A stretch of DNA of 64,000 nucleotides, from the NCBI GenBank assembly GCA_028583605.1, contig CM053329.1, positions 14,913,729 to 14,977,728 of the forward strand. Reading direction: 5' to 3'. Below the pieces are notes generated by a model. The model searched no databases. It was not told the DNA's origin and worked only from the letters and a program-made list of their open reading frames with translations. This stretch comes from Dastarcus helophoroides. Its lineage: Eukaryota; Arthropoda; Insecta; Coleoptera; Bothrideridae. Below are positions 34,150 through 46,800 of the stretch, one piece after another. Position numbers and translations under genes: made by a program. Each line of letters opens with the position of its first letter. The stretch's first letter is position 1.

Positions 34150-37100
34150 TTTTTAATTTGCCTCACGCTACCTGGCTTTTTTATGACTTTGAGTTCACGT
34201 GACATCAGAGTTCATATGACCTTGAGCCCCCGCGACCTTGAACTCACGGGACCTTGAACTCACGCGACCCTGAGCTCACGCAACATCGAGCTCACATGAC
34301 CTTGATCTAACATGACCTTCAACTGTAGAAACTTTAAATTTACGCGAACTTGAACTGACGTGACTTTGAACTCACGCGACCTTGAGCTCACGCAACATTG
34401 AGCTCACATGACCTTGAACAAACATGACCTTCAACTGTAGAAACTTTAAATTTACGCGAACTTGAACTCACGTGGCTTTGAACTCACGCGAGCTTGAGCT
34501 CACGCAACATTGAGCTCACATGACCTTGAACAAACATGACCTTCAACTGCAGAAACTTTAAATTTAGGCGACCTTGAACTCACGTGATCTCAAGCACACG
34601 CGATCTTGAACAAACGTAATCCTAATCTCAAGTGACGTTGAGCTCACGCAACTGAGCCAACGTGACCTTGACCGCACGTGATCTTGAGCTGACGTTGATC
34701 TTGAATCCTACGTGACCTTGCCCGCACGTGACCTTGAGCTGACGTGACTTAAGGCCCATGTGACCACAAGCCCATGTAACAGATATCCTTAAGCTTGTGT
34801 GATCTTGAGCCAACGTGACCTTGAAATAGGATCACGTTGAAGTCACGCGACCTTCAGCTCAAACGGCATTGAGCTCACATGACCTTAAGCCAACATGACA
34901 TTCAACTGTAGTACTTTGAATTTACGCGACCTTGAATTCACGTGGCCTTGACTGTCGTGACTTTAGATCTACGTGACCTCAAGCACACACAATCTTGAGC
35001 TAACGCAATCCTGATCTCAGGTGATCTTGAGCTCACACTACACTGAGCTCACATGACCTTAAGCTAACATGAATTTATGTGACCTTGAGCCAAACAATCC
35101 TGACCTCAGGTGACCTTGAGCTCACGCGACATCGAGCTCACATGACCTTAAGCTAACATGACTTCAACTGTAGTACTTTGAATTTAGGCGACCTTTAGCT
35201 CACGTGACCACGAGCAGACGCAATCTTGACATAACGTAATCCTGATCTCAGGGGACCTTGAACTCACGTAACTGAGCCAACGCTACCTTGACCGCTCGTG
35301 ATCTTGAGCTGACGTAGATTTTGAACCTATGTGACCTTGACTGCATGTGATCTTGACTGCACGTGACCTTGACTGCACGTGACATTAACCGCACGTGACC
35401 TCGAGCTGACGTGACTTAAGACCTACGTGACCTCGAGCCCACGTAACTGATATCCTTGAACTAGAGTGATCTTGAGCCAACGTGACCTTGAAATAGGGCG
35501 ACATTTAATCCATGCGACCTTGAGCTCACGCGACATTGAGCTCACATGATCTTAGGCTAACATGACCTTCAACTGTGGTAACTTTGAATTCACGCGACCT
35601 TGATCTCAGGTGACCTCGAACACACATAATCTTGTGCTAACGCAATCCTGATCTCAGCTGACCTTGAGCTCACGCGACATTGAGCTCACGTGACCTTGCC
35701 CGCACGTGATCTTGAGCTGACGTGACTTAAGGCCCATGTGACCACAAGCCCATGTAACAGATATCCTTAAGCTCGTGTGATCTTGAGCCAACGTGACCTT
35801 GAAATAGGGTCACGTTGAATTCACGCGACCTTCAGCTCAAACGGCATTGAGCTCACATGACCTTAAGCTAACATGACCTTCAACTGTAGTAACTTTGAAT
35901 TTACGCGACCTTGAATTCACGTGGCCTTGTCTGTCGTGACTTTAGATCTACGTGACCTCAAGCACACGCAATCTTGAGCTAACGCAATCCTGATCTCAGG
36001 TGATCTTGGGCGCACACTACATTGAGCTCACATGACCTTAAGCTAACATGACCTTCAACTGTAGTAACTTTGAATTTACGCGACCTTGAATTCACGTGGC
36101 CTTGACTGTCGTGGCTTTAGATCTACGTGACCTCAAGCACACGCAATCCTGATCTTAGGTGATCTTGAAGCTCACACTACATTGAGCTCACATGACCTTA
36201 AGCTAACATGACCTTTAACAGTAGTAACTTTGAATTTACGCAACCTTGAATTCACGTGACCTCGAGCACATGCAACCTTAAGCGAACGCAATCCTGATCT
36301 AAGGTGACCTTGAGCTCACGTAACTGGGCCAACGCCACCTTGACCGCACGTGATCTTGAGCTGACGTAGATCTTGAAAATACGTGACCTTGACCGCACGT
36401 TACCTTGACCGCACGTGATCTTGAGCTGACGTGACTTAAGACCTAAGTGACTCCGAGCGACTACGTAACTTATATACCATAGCTCGTGTGATCTTGAGCC
36501 AACGTGACCTTGAAATAGGGCGACGTTGAACTCACGTGACCTTGAACCCAATCGAACACGAGTTCGCAAGACTTTGAACTCACCTAGTCTCGAGCTAACA
36601 TGACCTTGAGATCACGTAGTCTCGAGCTAACACGACCTTGAGATCACGTAACTGGATTAACGCGACCTTGACCGCGCGTGACCTTGAACTCACATAGCTT
36701 TAAACCTACTTGACTTCGAGCCCACCTGACATCCTAGAATTCGTGTGATGTTGAACCTATGTGACCTTAACCGCACGTGGCTTTAGACCTACTTCGTGAC
36801 CTAGAGCCCATGTATTTTTGATATCCTTAAATTAATGTGATTTTAAGCCTACGTAACTTGACCACACGTGACCTTGAGCTTATGTGACTTATGACTTACG
36901 TGACCTCGAGACCACATAACTCTGATTTCCTTGAACACGTGTGATCTTATGCCAAGGTGACCTTAAAATAAGCTGACGTTAAACTCACATGATCTTAAAC
37001 TCAACTGACCTTGAGTTCACACGACTTTAAACTCACGTGGCCTCGAGCTAAGGTAACCTTGAACAAACGCTAACATAATCCTGCACTCGAGTGACATTGA

Positions 37101-37645
37101 GCTCACGTGGCCTTGATTTAACGGGACCTTCAACCGACGTGGCTCTGACCTAATGTGATCTTGAGCTAACGTGACCTCGAACTCACGTAACCACGAACCC
37201 ACGTGACCTCGAACTTACGTGACCTCGTACTCACGTTACCTTAAATTTACGTGATCTTGAACCCTCGTAACCACGAACACACGTGACCTCGAACTTACGT
37301 GACCTCGTACTCACGTGACCTTAAATTTACGTGATCTTGAACCCTCGTGACCTCGAACTCACGTGACCTTAAATTTTCGTGATCTTGAACCCTCGTGACC
37401 TCGAACTCACGTGATCTTAAAATTACGTGATCTTGAACCCTCGTGACTCTTATACTACGTGATCTTGAGCTCACGTGACCTTGAGCTTACGTGACCTTGA
37501 GCTTACGTGATCTTGAGCTCAGGTGCCTTGAGCTCACGTGACCTTAAGCTGATGTGACTTATGACTTACGTGACCTCGAGACCACGTAACTCTGATTTCC
37601 TCTAGTAATCTTAACCTCAACTGATCTTCAACTAATGTGACCTTG
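34150..37645 (+). repeat. Satellite dense in CACGTG and TGACCTTGA words
   Basis: The basic unit is about 16-18 bp, TCACGTGACCTTGAGC and variants (CGCGACC, CATGACC, GATCTTGA). Higher-order layers sit above it: three 112-113-bp units at 34317, 34430 and 34542 (CTTCAACTGTAGAAAC), then longer units of about 170-400 bp up to 36.6 kb, and near-pure short units from 37.16 to 37.56 kb. Many units contain the exact 9-mer TGACCTTGA, the complement of the TCAAGGTCA monomer site of ERR/FTZ-F1 type nuclear receptors, and many contain the CACGTG E-box. Confidence 0.92.
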
Positions 37646-37649
37646 TTCT

Positions 37650-38120
37650 CGTATGACAAATGAAATTTCGCCTTTCTCCGAGTATTGACTTCTATTTAAG
37701 ATGTTCGATCTATTTTCAAAATTTCGATTTTCTCGAAATTTCGTCACTTTTTTTTAAATTTCGACTTTTTTTGGCAAATTCGAGTTTGTTGATTTAAATT
37801 TGTTTTGAAACCCTCCATATTTTCCAAAATGTCAAATTTTTCTTAAAAAATTACAAAATGTTTCCTAATGTTTTGAAAATTTCGACTTTTAAAAAAAAAA
37901 TTACTTTTTCGAAAATGAGAACCATTAAATTACATTTTTTTTTTAAATTACGACTTTTTCTCGAGATTCTGACTGATAATTTTACCTATCCTACATCACT
38001 GAATTGCGTCTTTTTAAAAGTTTTCGAATTTTTCCTGAAATTTCGACTTTCTTAATAAAGTTCGTTAGTAAATTCGACTTTTATCAAAATCTGTTTTTTT
38101 TATTTGGACTTGTTTGATAT
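37650..38120 (+). repeat. AT-rich array, T-rich polarity
   Basis: TTTCGACTTTTT-type words directly adjoining the CACGTG satellite. Low-copy sequence 38120-38630 follows and has no supported gene. Confidence 0.7.
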
Positions 38121-38639
38121 AAAATGTGAATCTGAAAATCTAAAAAATAGATTTGCATTAGACACAATAACGGCTAACGTCCTTCGACCTTCTTTATCTG
38201 CTAATTGATTCCGAAAGCATTCTTTCGTTCGACTTTCCGAATCCATTTGTTGAAAATGTTTATGTCTGCATCAATTTAAGTGCTCGATGTCGATCAAAGA
38301 TTAAGCAGTCGTTCGTTTCCTCTTTGGAATAAAATCTGCATCGGATGGAGAAAAAATGTGGCAGTAGCGGCACTTAAGCGTTGCAAGAAAGTCGTAAGCA
38401 CTTTGCATAAACGCAGGCGAAGCAAATGTAATCAACTTTGACTAAGTTTTAAATCGCCCCAAGCTTCGGCTGAATAAAATCGAATTAAACTTCGAATGCG
38501 CGGATTACGGCGTGCGTTTAAATACATTAAACCCAAAAATGGATTATGCGTTCCTTATGTTTTTCGTTCGTTATCTAAATTCACGTATCGATGAAACAGT
38601 AATTCGGTTTGTTTTTAGATTTTTTCCGCAGAATTTCAA

Positions 38640-38990
38640 CTTCAATCGAGAATTTGCACATTTACGAATTTTAGAGCATATCTCGTGGCCAAACAATTTT
38701 AATACCGATGACTACCAAATACCTAACATTTTAGCTGAAATTTATTTTGATCAAGATCCTCCATGAACACATCTGCGAATTTTAGAGATGTCATGGAAAA
38801 ACAAGTGTAAGATGAACAAGAACAACCAAATACACAACTTTTTAACAAAACATTAGTTTGCCTGCGACTTTACAAAAAGAGATTGTTTGGTGACAATACA
38901 ATTGAAATACTGATTACCTGCCAAATGTCCAACGTTTTTGCTCAAAATTATTTTGATCAGGTTACTCCATGAGAACTTTTGCGAATTTAA
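38640..38990 (-). repeat. ~112-bp satellite, inverted outlier block
   Basis: Reverse-complement copies of the 40.0-42.3 kb monomers: CAAATG/CAACATTTTAGCTCAAAA-type and TGATCA-GAT-TCCATGA words appear here on the + strand but on the - strand of the main array. About three diverged units. Confidence 0.75.
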
Positions 38991-38999
38991 AATAAAAAA

Positions 39000-40040
39000 G
39001 TTTTTAAAATAATTTTCGAAATTATGAAGGAAAAAACAAAATTTAAATAAGCGAAAATTTCAAAAAGATTAAAATTTTGGTAAAATGTCGAAATTAAAAA
39101 AAATGATTCATGCATGACATGACAATTAGTGAAAATAATGAGTGGGATTGGGTAAAATATTGACTAGTCTGATATAAGTTGCAAAATAATCCAAAATGAC
39201 AGACTCCTTTCGGAGGATATTAGTTGAATTTCGAATAAGGACATGAAGGGAATTCCAAACAAGGGCATTATCCTGCGATATTCCCCAAGTGACATTCGCC
39301 TGCCATCTATCTAGGACTTTGAAACAAAGCGAGAAGATTTCACGCTTGCCCGGCCTACGTTTACTGTCTACCGAAGCGAATGCTAGATGGCACTGTGCTA
39401 ACAGGTCCTTGCTGGCCCAACAACTGTCCCGAATTCAAACCAATACGAGAACTAATCGAGAGAAAACTGGAAAATTAAACCAATCGCATATAAAATTGGA
39501 TCCGAACACGTATCGTTTGATAAAAAGTCGTTGCTCCTAATAGTGCGACTGTGGGAATGATGAGGCCAACAAATACACAAATAAATTATAAATAAAGTGT
39601 GTCCGGAAGAGACAGATGCGGAGCTACAAAGGAAGCTGCCACCTATCCAAAGTCTGTGTAGCTAAAAATAAGTGCCATATTTCATTCATTTACATCTTTT
39701 TACGACAAATTCCTACTAATTCATTATCGCGTTGGCTCACTGTTCATACAAGATTAGCATTTTGTTTACATTTACTTTAAACGCAGGTCAATGCGATAAA
39801 ACTGTTTGCTATTAAATTAGTCGGGTTTATTTTCATCGAAAATGTAACACCTTTTAAATTACGGACGAGATATGTAAATCGTACTATAAATTGTTTCTCG
39901 ATTAATGTGTATCAACGGAATTTTATCTAACGTGATGATTGATAATTTGTTATGGGGCCCAATTATCACCTGTGGGTGTATAAATGGGAAAAATGCAACT
40001 CAACTCTAATAGCTTGAATGCCTCTTGGAGGGCCTTAGGC
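39000..40040. other. Low-copy block with a doubtful ORF
   Basis: A 252-bp open frame at 39289-39540 (+) has balanced residue use, and AATAAA-like words follow at about 39580-39596. However, its start is GTG, no acceptor is clear, and the protein is unknown. It might be an exon or a decayed transposon. The rest shows nothing supportable. Confidence 0.3.
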
Positions 40041-42295
40041 AAAATAATATTTTGTTAAAAAGTTGGGTATTTGGTGGTTCATCAGTATTGCAGTTTTTTT
40101 CCCATGAAATCCTCTCTAAAATTCGCAAATTTCCTCATGGTGTATCCTGGTCAAAATCGTTTTGAGCCAAAACCTTGGACATTTGATAATTCATCAGTAT
40201 TTCAATTGTTTTGCCACGAAACATTCTCTTCTTCGAGAACTGCGGGCAAAATAATGTTCAGGAGTTAGGTATTTGGTGGTGGTTCATCTGGCAGTTGTTT
40301 TCTCATGAAATCTTTAAAATTTTCAAATGTTCTCATGAAGGATTCCGATCAAAATAATTTTGAGTTAAATTGTTAAGCATTTAATAGTTCATCAGTATTT
40401 CAATGGTTTGGCCACGAAATCTACTCTAAAATTCACAAATGGGCTCTTGGAGGGCCATGGGCAAAATAATATTTTGTTAAAAAGTTGGAAATTTGGTAGT
40501 TCATCAGTATTGTAATTTTTTTCCCATGAAAATTTATCTAAAATTCGCAAAAGATTCCATGGTGCATCCAGATCAAAATAATGTTGAGCTAAAATGTTGG
40601 ACATTTGGTAGTTCATCAGTACTCCAATTGTTTTGCCACGAAACATTCTCTTCTTAGAGAATCACAGGCAAAATAACATTATATTTAAAATTTGGGTGTT
40701 TGGTGGTTCACCTGGAGGTTTTCCCATGAAATCTCTAAAATTTGCAATTGTTCTCATGGGGGATCTTGTTCAAAATAATTTTGAGTTAAAATGTGGGGCA
40801 TATAATAGTTCATCAATATTTCAGTTGTTTGGCCATGAAAAATTCTCTAAAATTCATAAATGTGCTCTTGGAGGACTATTGGCAAAATGATATTTTATTA
40901 AAAAGCTGGGAATATGGTGGTTCATCAGTATTGCAATTTTTTTCCCATAAAAACTTGTCTAAAACTCGCAAAAGTCCTCATGGTGCATTCTAATCAAAAT
41001 AATTATGAGCTAAAATATTGGGCATTTGCTAGTTCATCAGTATTTCAATTGTTTTGCCACGAAACATTCTCTTCCTGGAGAACCACGAGCAAAACAAAGA
41101 TATGTTTAAAATTTGGGTATTTGGTGGTTCATCTGGAAGTTGTTTCTTAATAAATGTGCTCTTGGAGGACCATTGGCAAAATAATATTTTATTAAAAGGT
41201 TGAGAATTTGGTGGTTCATCAGTATTGCAATTGTTTTCCCATGAAAACTTCTCTAAAATTAGCAAAAGTTCCCATGGTGCTTCCTGATCAAAATAATTAT
41301 GAACCAAAATGTTGGACATCTGGTAGTTCATCAGTATTTCAATTGTTTTGCCACGAAACATTCTCTTCGAGAACCACAGGCAAAATAACAATATGTTTAA
41401 AATTTGGGTATTTGGTAGTTCTGCTGGCAGTTGTTTACTCAAAATTCGCAAATGTTACTATGAAGGATCTTAATCAAAATAATTTTGAACCAAGATGTTG
41501 AGCATTTGGTAGTTTATCAGTATTTCAATTGTTTGGCCACAAAAAATCTCTAAAATTCACAAATGTGCTCTTGGAGGACCAAAGGCAAAATAATATTATG
41601 TTCAAAAGTTGGTTACTTGGTGTTTCATCAGTACTGCAGTTGTTTTTCCATGCAAACGTCTGTAAAATTCGCAAATGTTCTCATGGTGTATCCTGATCAA
41701 CAAAATGTTGAACCAAAACGTTGTGCATTTGGTAGTTCATCAGTATGTCAATTGTTTTGCCACGAAACGGTTTCTTCTTGAAGAACCACGGGCAAACTAA
41801 TGTAGTCTTAAAAATTGGATATTTTGTGATTCATCTAGCAATTGTTTTCCCATGAAATTTTCAAAATTCGCAAATGTTACCGTGGAGGATATTGATCAAA
41901 ATAATTTTGAGCTAAAACATTGGACTTCTGATAGGTCATCAGTACTCCAATTGTTTGGGCACGAAAAATTCTCTAAAATTCACAAAGGTGCTCTTGGAGG
42001 TCCATGGGCAAAATAATATTTTGTTAAAAAGTTGGGTATTTGGTGATTTATCAGTTTCGCAGTTGTTTTCCCATGAAATATTCTCTAAAATTCGCATGGG
42101 GTATCCTGATCAAGAAAATTTTAAGCTAAAACGCTGGGCAATTGAATATTTCAATTGTTTGGTCACGAAAAATTCTCAAAAATTTACAAATGTGCTCTTG
42201 GAGGACCAAATACAAAATACTATTATGAGAAAACGTTGGGTATTTGGTGGTTCATCGCTATTGCTCTTTTTCCCCACGAAATCTTCCCTACAGGG
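40040..42295 (+). repeat. ~112-bp satellite with four monomer types
   Basis: Monomers start near GGTGGTTCATCAGTATT (e.g. 40077, 40190, 40387, 40499, 40612). Four types tend to follow each other: one with CCCATGAAA and CTCATGGTG-ATCCTGATCAA; one with TTTTGCCACGAAACATTCTC; one with ATCTGGCAGTTGTTT; one with TTGGCCACGAAA and GTGCTCTTGGAGGACC. This gives a tetrameric unit of roughly 430 bp. Open frames on both strands come from the low stop density of the units. Confidence 0.9.
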
Positions 42296-42299
42296 TTAT

Positions 42300-43195
42300 T
42301 TAAATTCAAAATTTCCAAACGAAAATAAAAATATCTAGAACGTCAAAATTCTAAATTAAAGTGGAAAATTAAAAATTAAAACAAAAACGTAAATATTAAA
42401 AGTGTAAACTTTGAATTTTGGGGAAAAAAAACTGAAAATTTTGAAATTAAAAGTCAAAAGGGAAAATTTTGGGACAAGTGAAGAGTTTCAAGTCGAAATA
42501 TTCATGAAAAAACGAAAATTAAAAGTTTAAACTATCGAGAAAAAATGTTAAATTAAAAACCGATTTTGTGATATTGAGAATTTAAAAAAAAATCTTGTAA
42601 ATCCAAAATTTTGAGAAAAAAAGTCGAAATTTTCAATCAGAAATTGAAATTTCTAATAAATATTCAATTTTCAAAGGGGGATTTCAAAGAAAAGGCAACA
42701 ATTATTTATGTAAAAAAAGCCGAAATTTTAAGAATTCGAGAATTTTGAGAAGCCCAAGATTTATAAATTTTTTCATTAAATATCAAAATTTCAAAAAAAA
42801 GTCAAAATTATGAAACAATGCGTGGTAACTTTAAAGAAAAATGGAAAAAATTTGGGGCTTCAACCGAAAATCTAGAAAAAAATAAACTTGAACTTAAAAT
42901 TTCAAAACAGTTAAAATTTCGTGCCTTAATTAGGAAATTAAAAAAAAATCGATACCACTAAGTTTTCAGTTTACAATCAGAATAAATCAAAGGAAAGAAA
43001 ATACTAAAATTGTACTACGAGAATTTTGAAACAAATCTAAAATCGAAAATAAAAATTTCGAAATTTAAAAAAGAATCCAAGCTAAATTTCTATAATTTTT
43101 TGTTAAAGAAAAAGTAACAATTGGAAGTAAGTTGGAAATTAGGGGAAAAAGTTGAAATAGAAAAGAGAGCGAGAATGAAAAGAATGAAGAAAGAT
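42300..43195 (+). repeat. AT-rich array, A-rich polarity
   Basis: AAATTTCGAAAT and AAAAGTCGAAATT words without a clean period. No gene. Confidence 0.7.
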
Positions 43196-43237
43196 GTTTT
43201 TTTTTAAAGTTTAATCCACTCGCAAAGGGTAACCCCA

Positions 43238-43530
43238 TTATGCTTTCAAAGCACTGCGAGTAGGATGCGGAAACAAGGATAGATGGCGATGAACCGCCTT
43301 CTTAAACAAGGATAGGTTGTAATTTTTGGGGAAAATTCCTTTCGGTAACAAGTTCCATAACTTGGAAGTTCTATAGAAAAAAGAGTCTCCGTAGACAGAA
43401 GTCCTCACTGTGTCAAGCTAGACCGCACAGGAATTTGCTGTCTCCGACTGTCTAGTATGCCTCAAGAATCTTGCCCTTGGGGGGATTAATCCTATTAGTT
43501 CCTCGAACAAAAGTTGAAGCTTCTAAATGT
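43238..43530 (-). pseudogene. Non-LTR retrotransposon C-terminal fragment, broken
   Basis: On the minus strand the frame reads LDTVRTSVYGDSFFYR, TSKLWNLLPKGIFP, NYNLSLFKKAVHRHL and then a TAA at 43240-43238. The pattern SFFYRTSKLWNLLP followed by FK..VHRHL is the conserved tail after the reverse transcriptase in jockey/CR1/RTE-type insect non-LTR elements. An in-frame TAG sits just upstream of the LDTVRT segment, and the frame is lost further upstream, so it is a dead 5'-truncated copy. No reverse transcriptase core is present. Confidence 0.7.
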
Positions 43531-43839
43531 AGAGTCCAAATTTGGGAAATTTAACAAACAGGGAGCTCTGAGAGGTTTCTTGATAGAGGTCTTACTGGTT
43601 CCTAGCTACGCCACTGATTAGTTTATCCTTGATAGCATACAAAATACGTTTCCATTGATCTTTTCTAAAGATAATTATTGATAATTATCAAAAAAAGTCG
43701 GCCATTAAGCTTGTTAATAATTTACGAAATTATAAAATAATTAGGGGACAAATAACTTTCAAAGTTGCGTCATCTTAAATACTTAATGTGCCACAAACAC
43801 GTAAAATTGGATAATGGAGGTGAAAATTCGAATCACGTG

Positions 43840-46800
43840 ATACCTATATCTTTTGAAGTCAATCAAATCACTTTTTTTATCCAACTAACATAAGAGACTC
43901 AAGTTTAGTTACCATTATTATAAAAAAAAATGGTTTAGGATGGTTAGACAATTTCGTGTCCGCGTCGTAAGATTTCAAGGTCAAAGGTCACAAATATCCG
44001 TTTTTCGCGATTATCTTGGTTTCTACAGCTCCAATGATGTTAACATCTATAATAAGAATTGTAGAGCATAAAATTTGCGACAAATTTTGGCTTTCAAATA
44101 TTTTTTCATACGCTCAACCGTTTTTGAAATAAAGGACCCCCCTCAGCCATACATACTGTAATACAAGGTCAATTAGACTAATCAATACAATATACCAATA
44201 ACAATATTCACTGTTAATGATACTAATGATTTAAAAACGTTATACAAAGTTGATTCATTGTTGACCTTCCATTACAGTATGTATGGCTGAGGGCTACCCT
44301 TTATCTCAAAAACGGTTGAGCGTATGAAAAAATGTTTTTGACAAAAGTTGTCGCAAATTTTATGCTCTTCAATTTTTATAATAGATGTTAAAATGTTTGG
44401 AGCTATAGAAACCGAGATAATCGCGAAAAATCGATTTTATGATTTTGACCTTGAATAATTTACGACGCAGACACGAAATTTTATAAAACTTTTCAGACAA
44501 CTTTCAGAACGCCAAGATGAAGGTTTCTACGAGTTTTCAGCGCTGTAAGTTATTCAAGGTCAAAGGTCACAAAAATCGGTTTTTCGCAATTATCTCGCTT
44601 TCTATAGCTGCAATGATGTTAACATCTATTATAAAAATTGTAGAGCATAAAATTTGCGACAAAATTTGCTTCAAACATTTTTTTATACATTCAACCGTTT
44701 TTGAGATAAAGGACACCCCTCAGCCACACCTACTGTAATACAAGGTCAATTAGACTAATCAATACAATATAACAATAACAATATTCACTGTTAATGATAC
44801 TAATGATTTAAAAACATTATACAAAGTATTATTCACCGAGATTCATTGTTGACCTTCCATTACAGTATGTATGGCTGAGGGCTACCCTTTATCTCAAAAA
44901 CGGTTGAGCGTATGGAAAAATGTTTTTGACTAAAGTTGTCGCAAATTTTATGCTCTTCAATTTTTTTAATAGATAATCGGAAAAATCGATTTTATGATTT
45001 TGACTTTGAATATTTTACGACGCAGACACGAAATTTTATAAGACTTATCAGACAACTTTCAGAGCGCCAAGATGAAGGATTATACGAGTTTTTAGCGTTG
45101 TAAGTTATTCAAGGTCAAAGGTCACAAAAACGGTTCTTCGCAATTATCTCGCTTTCTATAGCTCCAATGGTGTTAACATCTATTATAAAAATTGTAGAGC
45201 ATAAAATTTGCGACAAATTTTGTTTCAAATATTTTTTCATACGCTCAACCGTTTTTGAGATAAAGGGCAGCCCTCAACCATACATAGTGTAATGCAAAGT
45301 CAATTAGACTAATTATTCATTGTTAGAGACATTAATGATTTAACAACTTTATACAAGATATTATTCACCGAAATTCTTGGTTGACCTGGCATTACAGTAT
45401 GATGTATGGCTGAGCGTTGCCCTTTATCTCAAAAACGGTTAAGTATACCTAAAAATGTTTGAAAGAAAATTTGTCGCAAATTTTATGCTTTACAATTGTC
45501 TCAAAAGTCTCATAAAATTTCGTGGCGGTATCGAAGTTACTCAGGGTCAAAGGTCACAAAAATGGTTTTTCGTGATTATCTCGGTTTCTATAGCTCAAAG
45601 ATGCTAACATCTATCATAAAAATTGTAGAGCATAAAATTTGCCACAAATTTTGTTTCAAACATATTTTCATACGCTCAACCGTTTGTGAGATAAAGGGCA
45701 GCGCTCCGCCACACACATTGCAATGCAATTAGACAAATTATTCATTGTTAATGATATTGATGATTTAATAACATTGTAGAAGGTATTATTCACCAAGAAT
45801 AATGGTTAACCTTGCATTAGAGTAGGTATGGCTGAGCGCTACCCTCTATCTCAAAAACGGTTGATCGTATGAGAAAATGTTTTAAACAAAATTTGTGGCA
45901 AATTTTATGCTCTACAATTTTTATAATAGATGTTGACATCATTGGAGCTATAGAAACCAAGAAAATAACGAAAAACCGATTTTTGTGACCTTTGACTTTG
46001 AATGATCTAGAACGGCGACACGAAATATCATCAGACTTTCAAGACAACTTTAAGAACGCCAAAGTCAAGGTTTGCATGAGTTTTCAGCTTATTATTTCTC
46101 ATTTCGGGGTAAAATCCCTAATATGCCTGGATCATACAGTCACTTCTGCAAAAAAAAGGGAATCAACCTCGGAATGAGAGATAATAAGCTGAAAACCCGC
46201 ATACACCTTCACTTTGACTTTCTAAAAGTTATCTCAAAAATCTCATAAAATTTCTTGTCTGCGTCGTAATTTCTTCAAGGTCAAAAGTCACAAAAAGCGG
46301 TTTTTCACGATTATCTCGATTTCTGTAGCTCCAATGATGTCAACGTCTATTATAAAAATTGTAGAGCATAAAATTTGCGACAAATTTTGTTTTGGACATT
46401 TTTTCATACGTTCAACCGTTTTTGAGATAAAGGGCACCTCTCAGCCATACATAATGTAATGCAAAGTCAATTAGACTAATTATTCATTGTTAAATATATT
46501 AATGATTTAACAACTTTATACAAGGTATTATTCACCGAAATTCTTGGTTGACCTGGCATTACAGTATGATGTATGACTGAGCGTTGCCCTTTATCTCAAA
46601 AACGGTTAAGTATACCTAAAAATGTTTGAAAGAAAATCTGTTGCAAATTTTATGCTCTCCAATTGTCTCAAAGGTCTCACAAACTCCCGTATCCGTGTCG
46701 TAAATTATTCAACGTCAAAGGTCACAAAAATCGATTTTTCGCGATTATCTCAGTTCCTACAGCTCCAATGAGGTTAACATCTATTAGAAAAATTGTAGAG

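Noticed and set aside
39289..39540. 84-codon ORF with balanced composition and nearby AATAAA words
   Set aside because: GTG start, no convincing acceptor, unknown protein; kept only as a note within the low-copy block.
41029..41451. 140-codon minus-strand ORF in the 112-bp satellite
   Set aside because: The same peptide motif repeats with each monomer and frames are open on both strands; best explained as satellite shadow.
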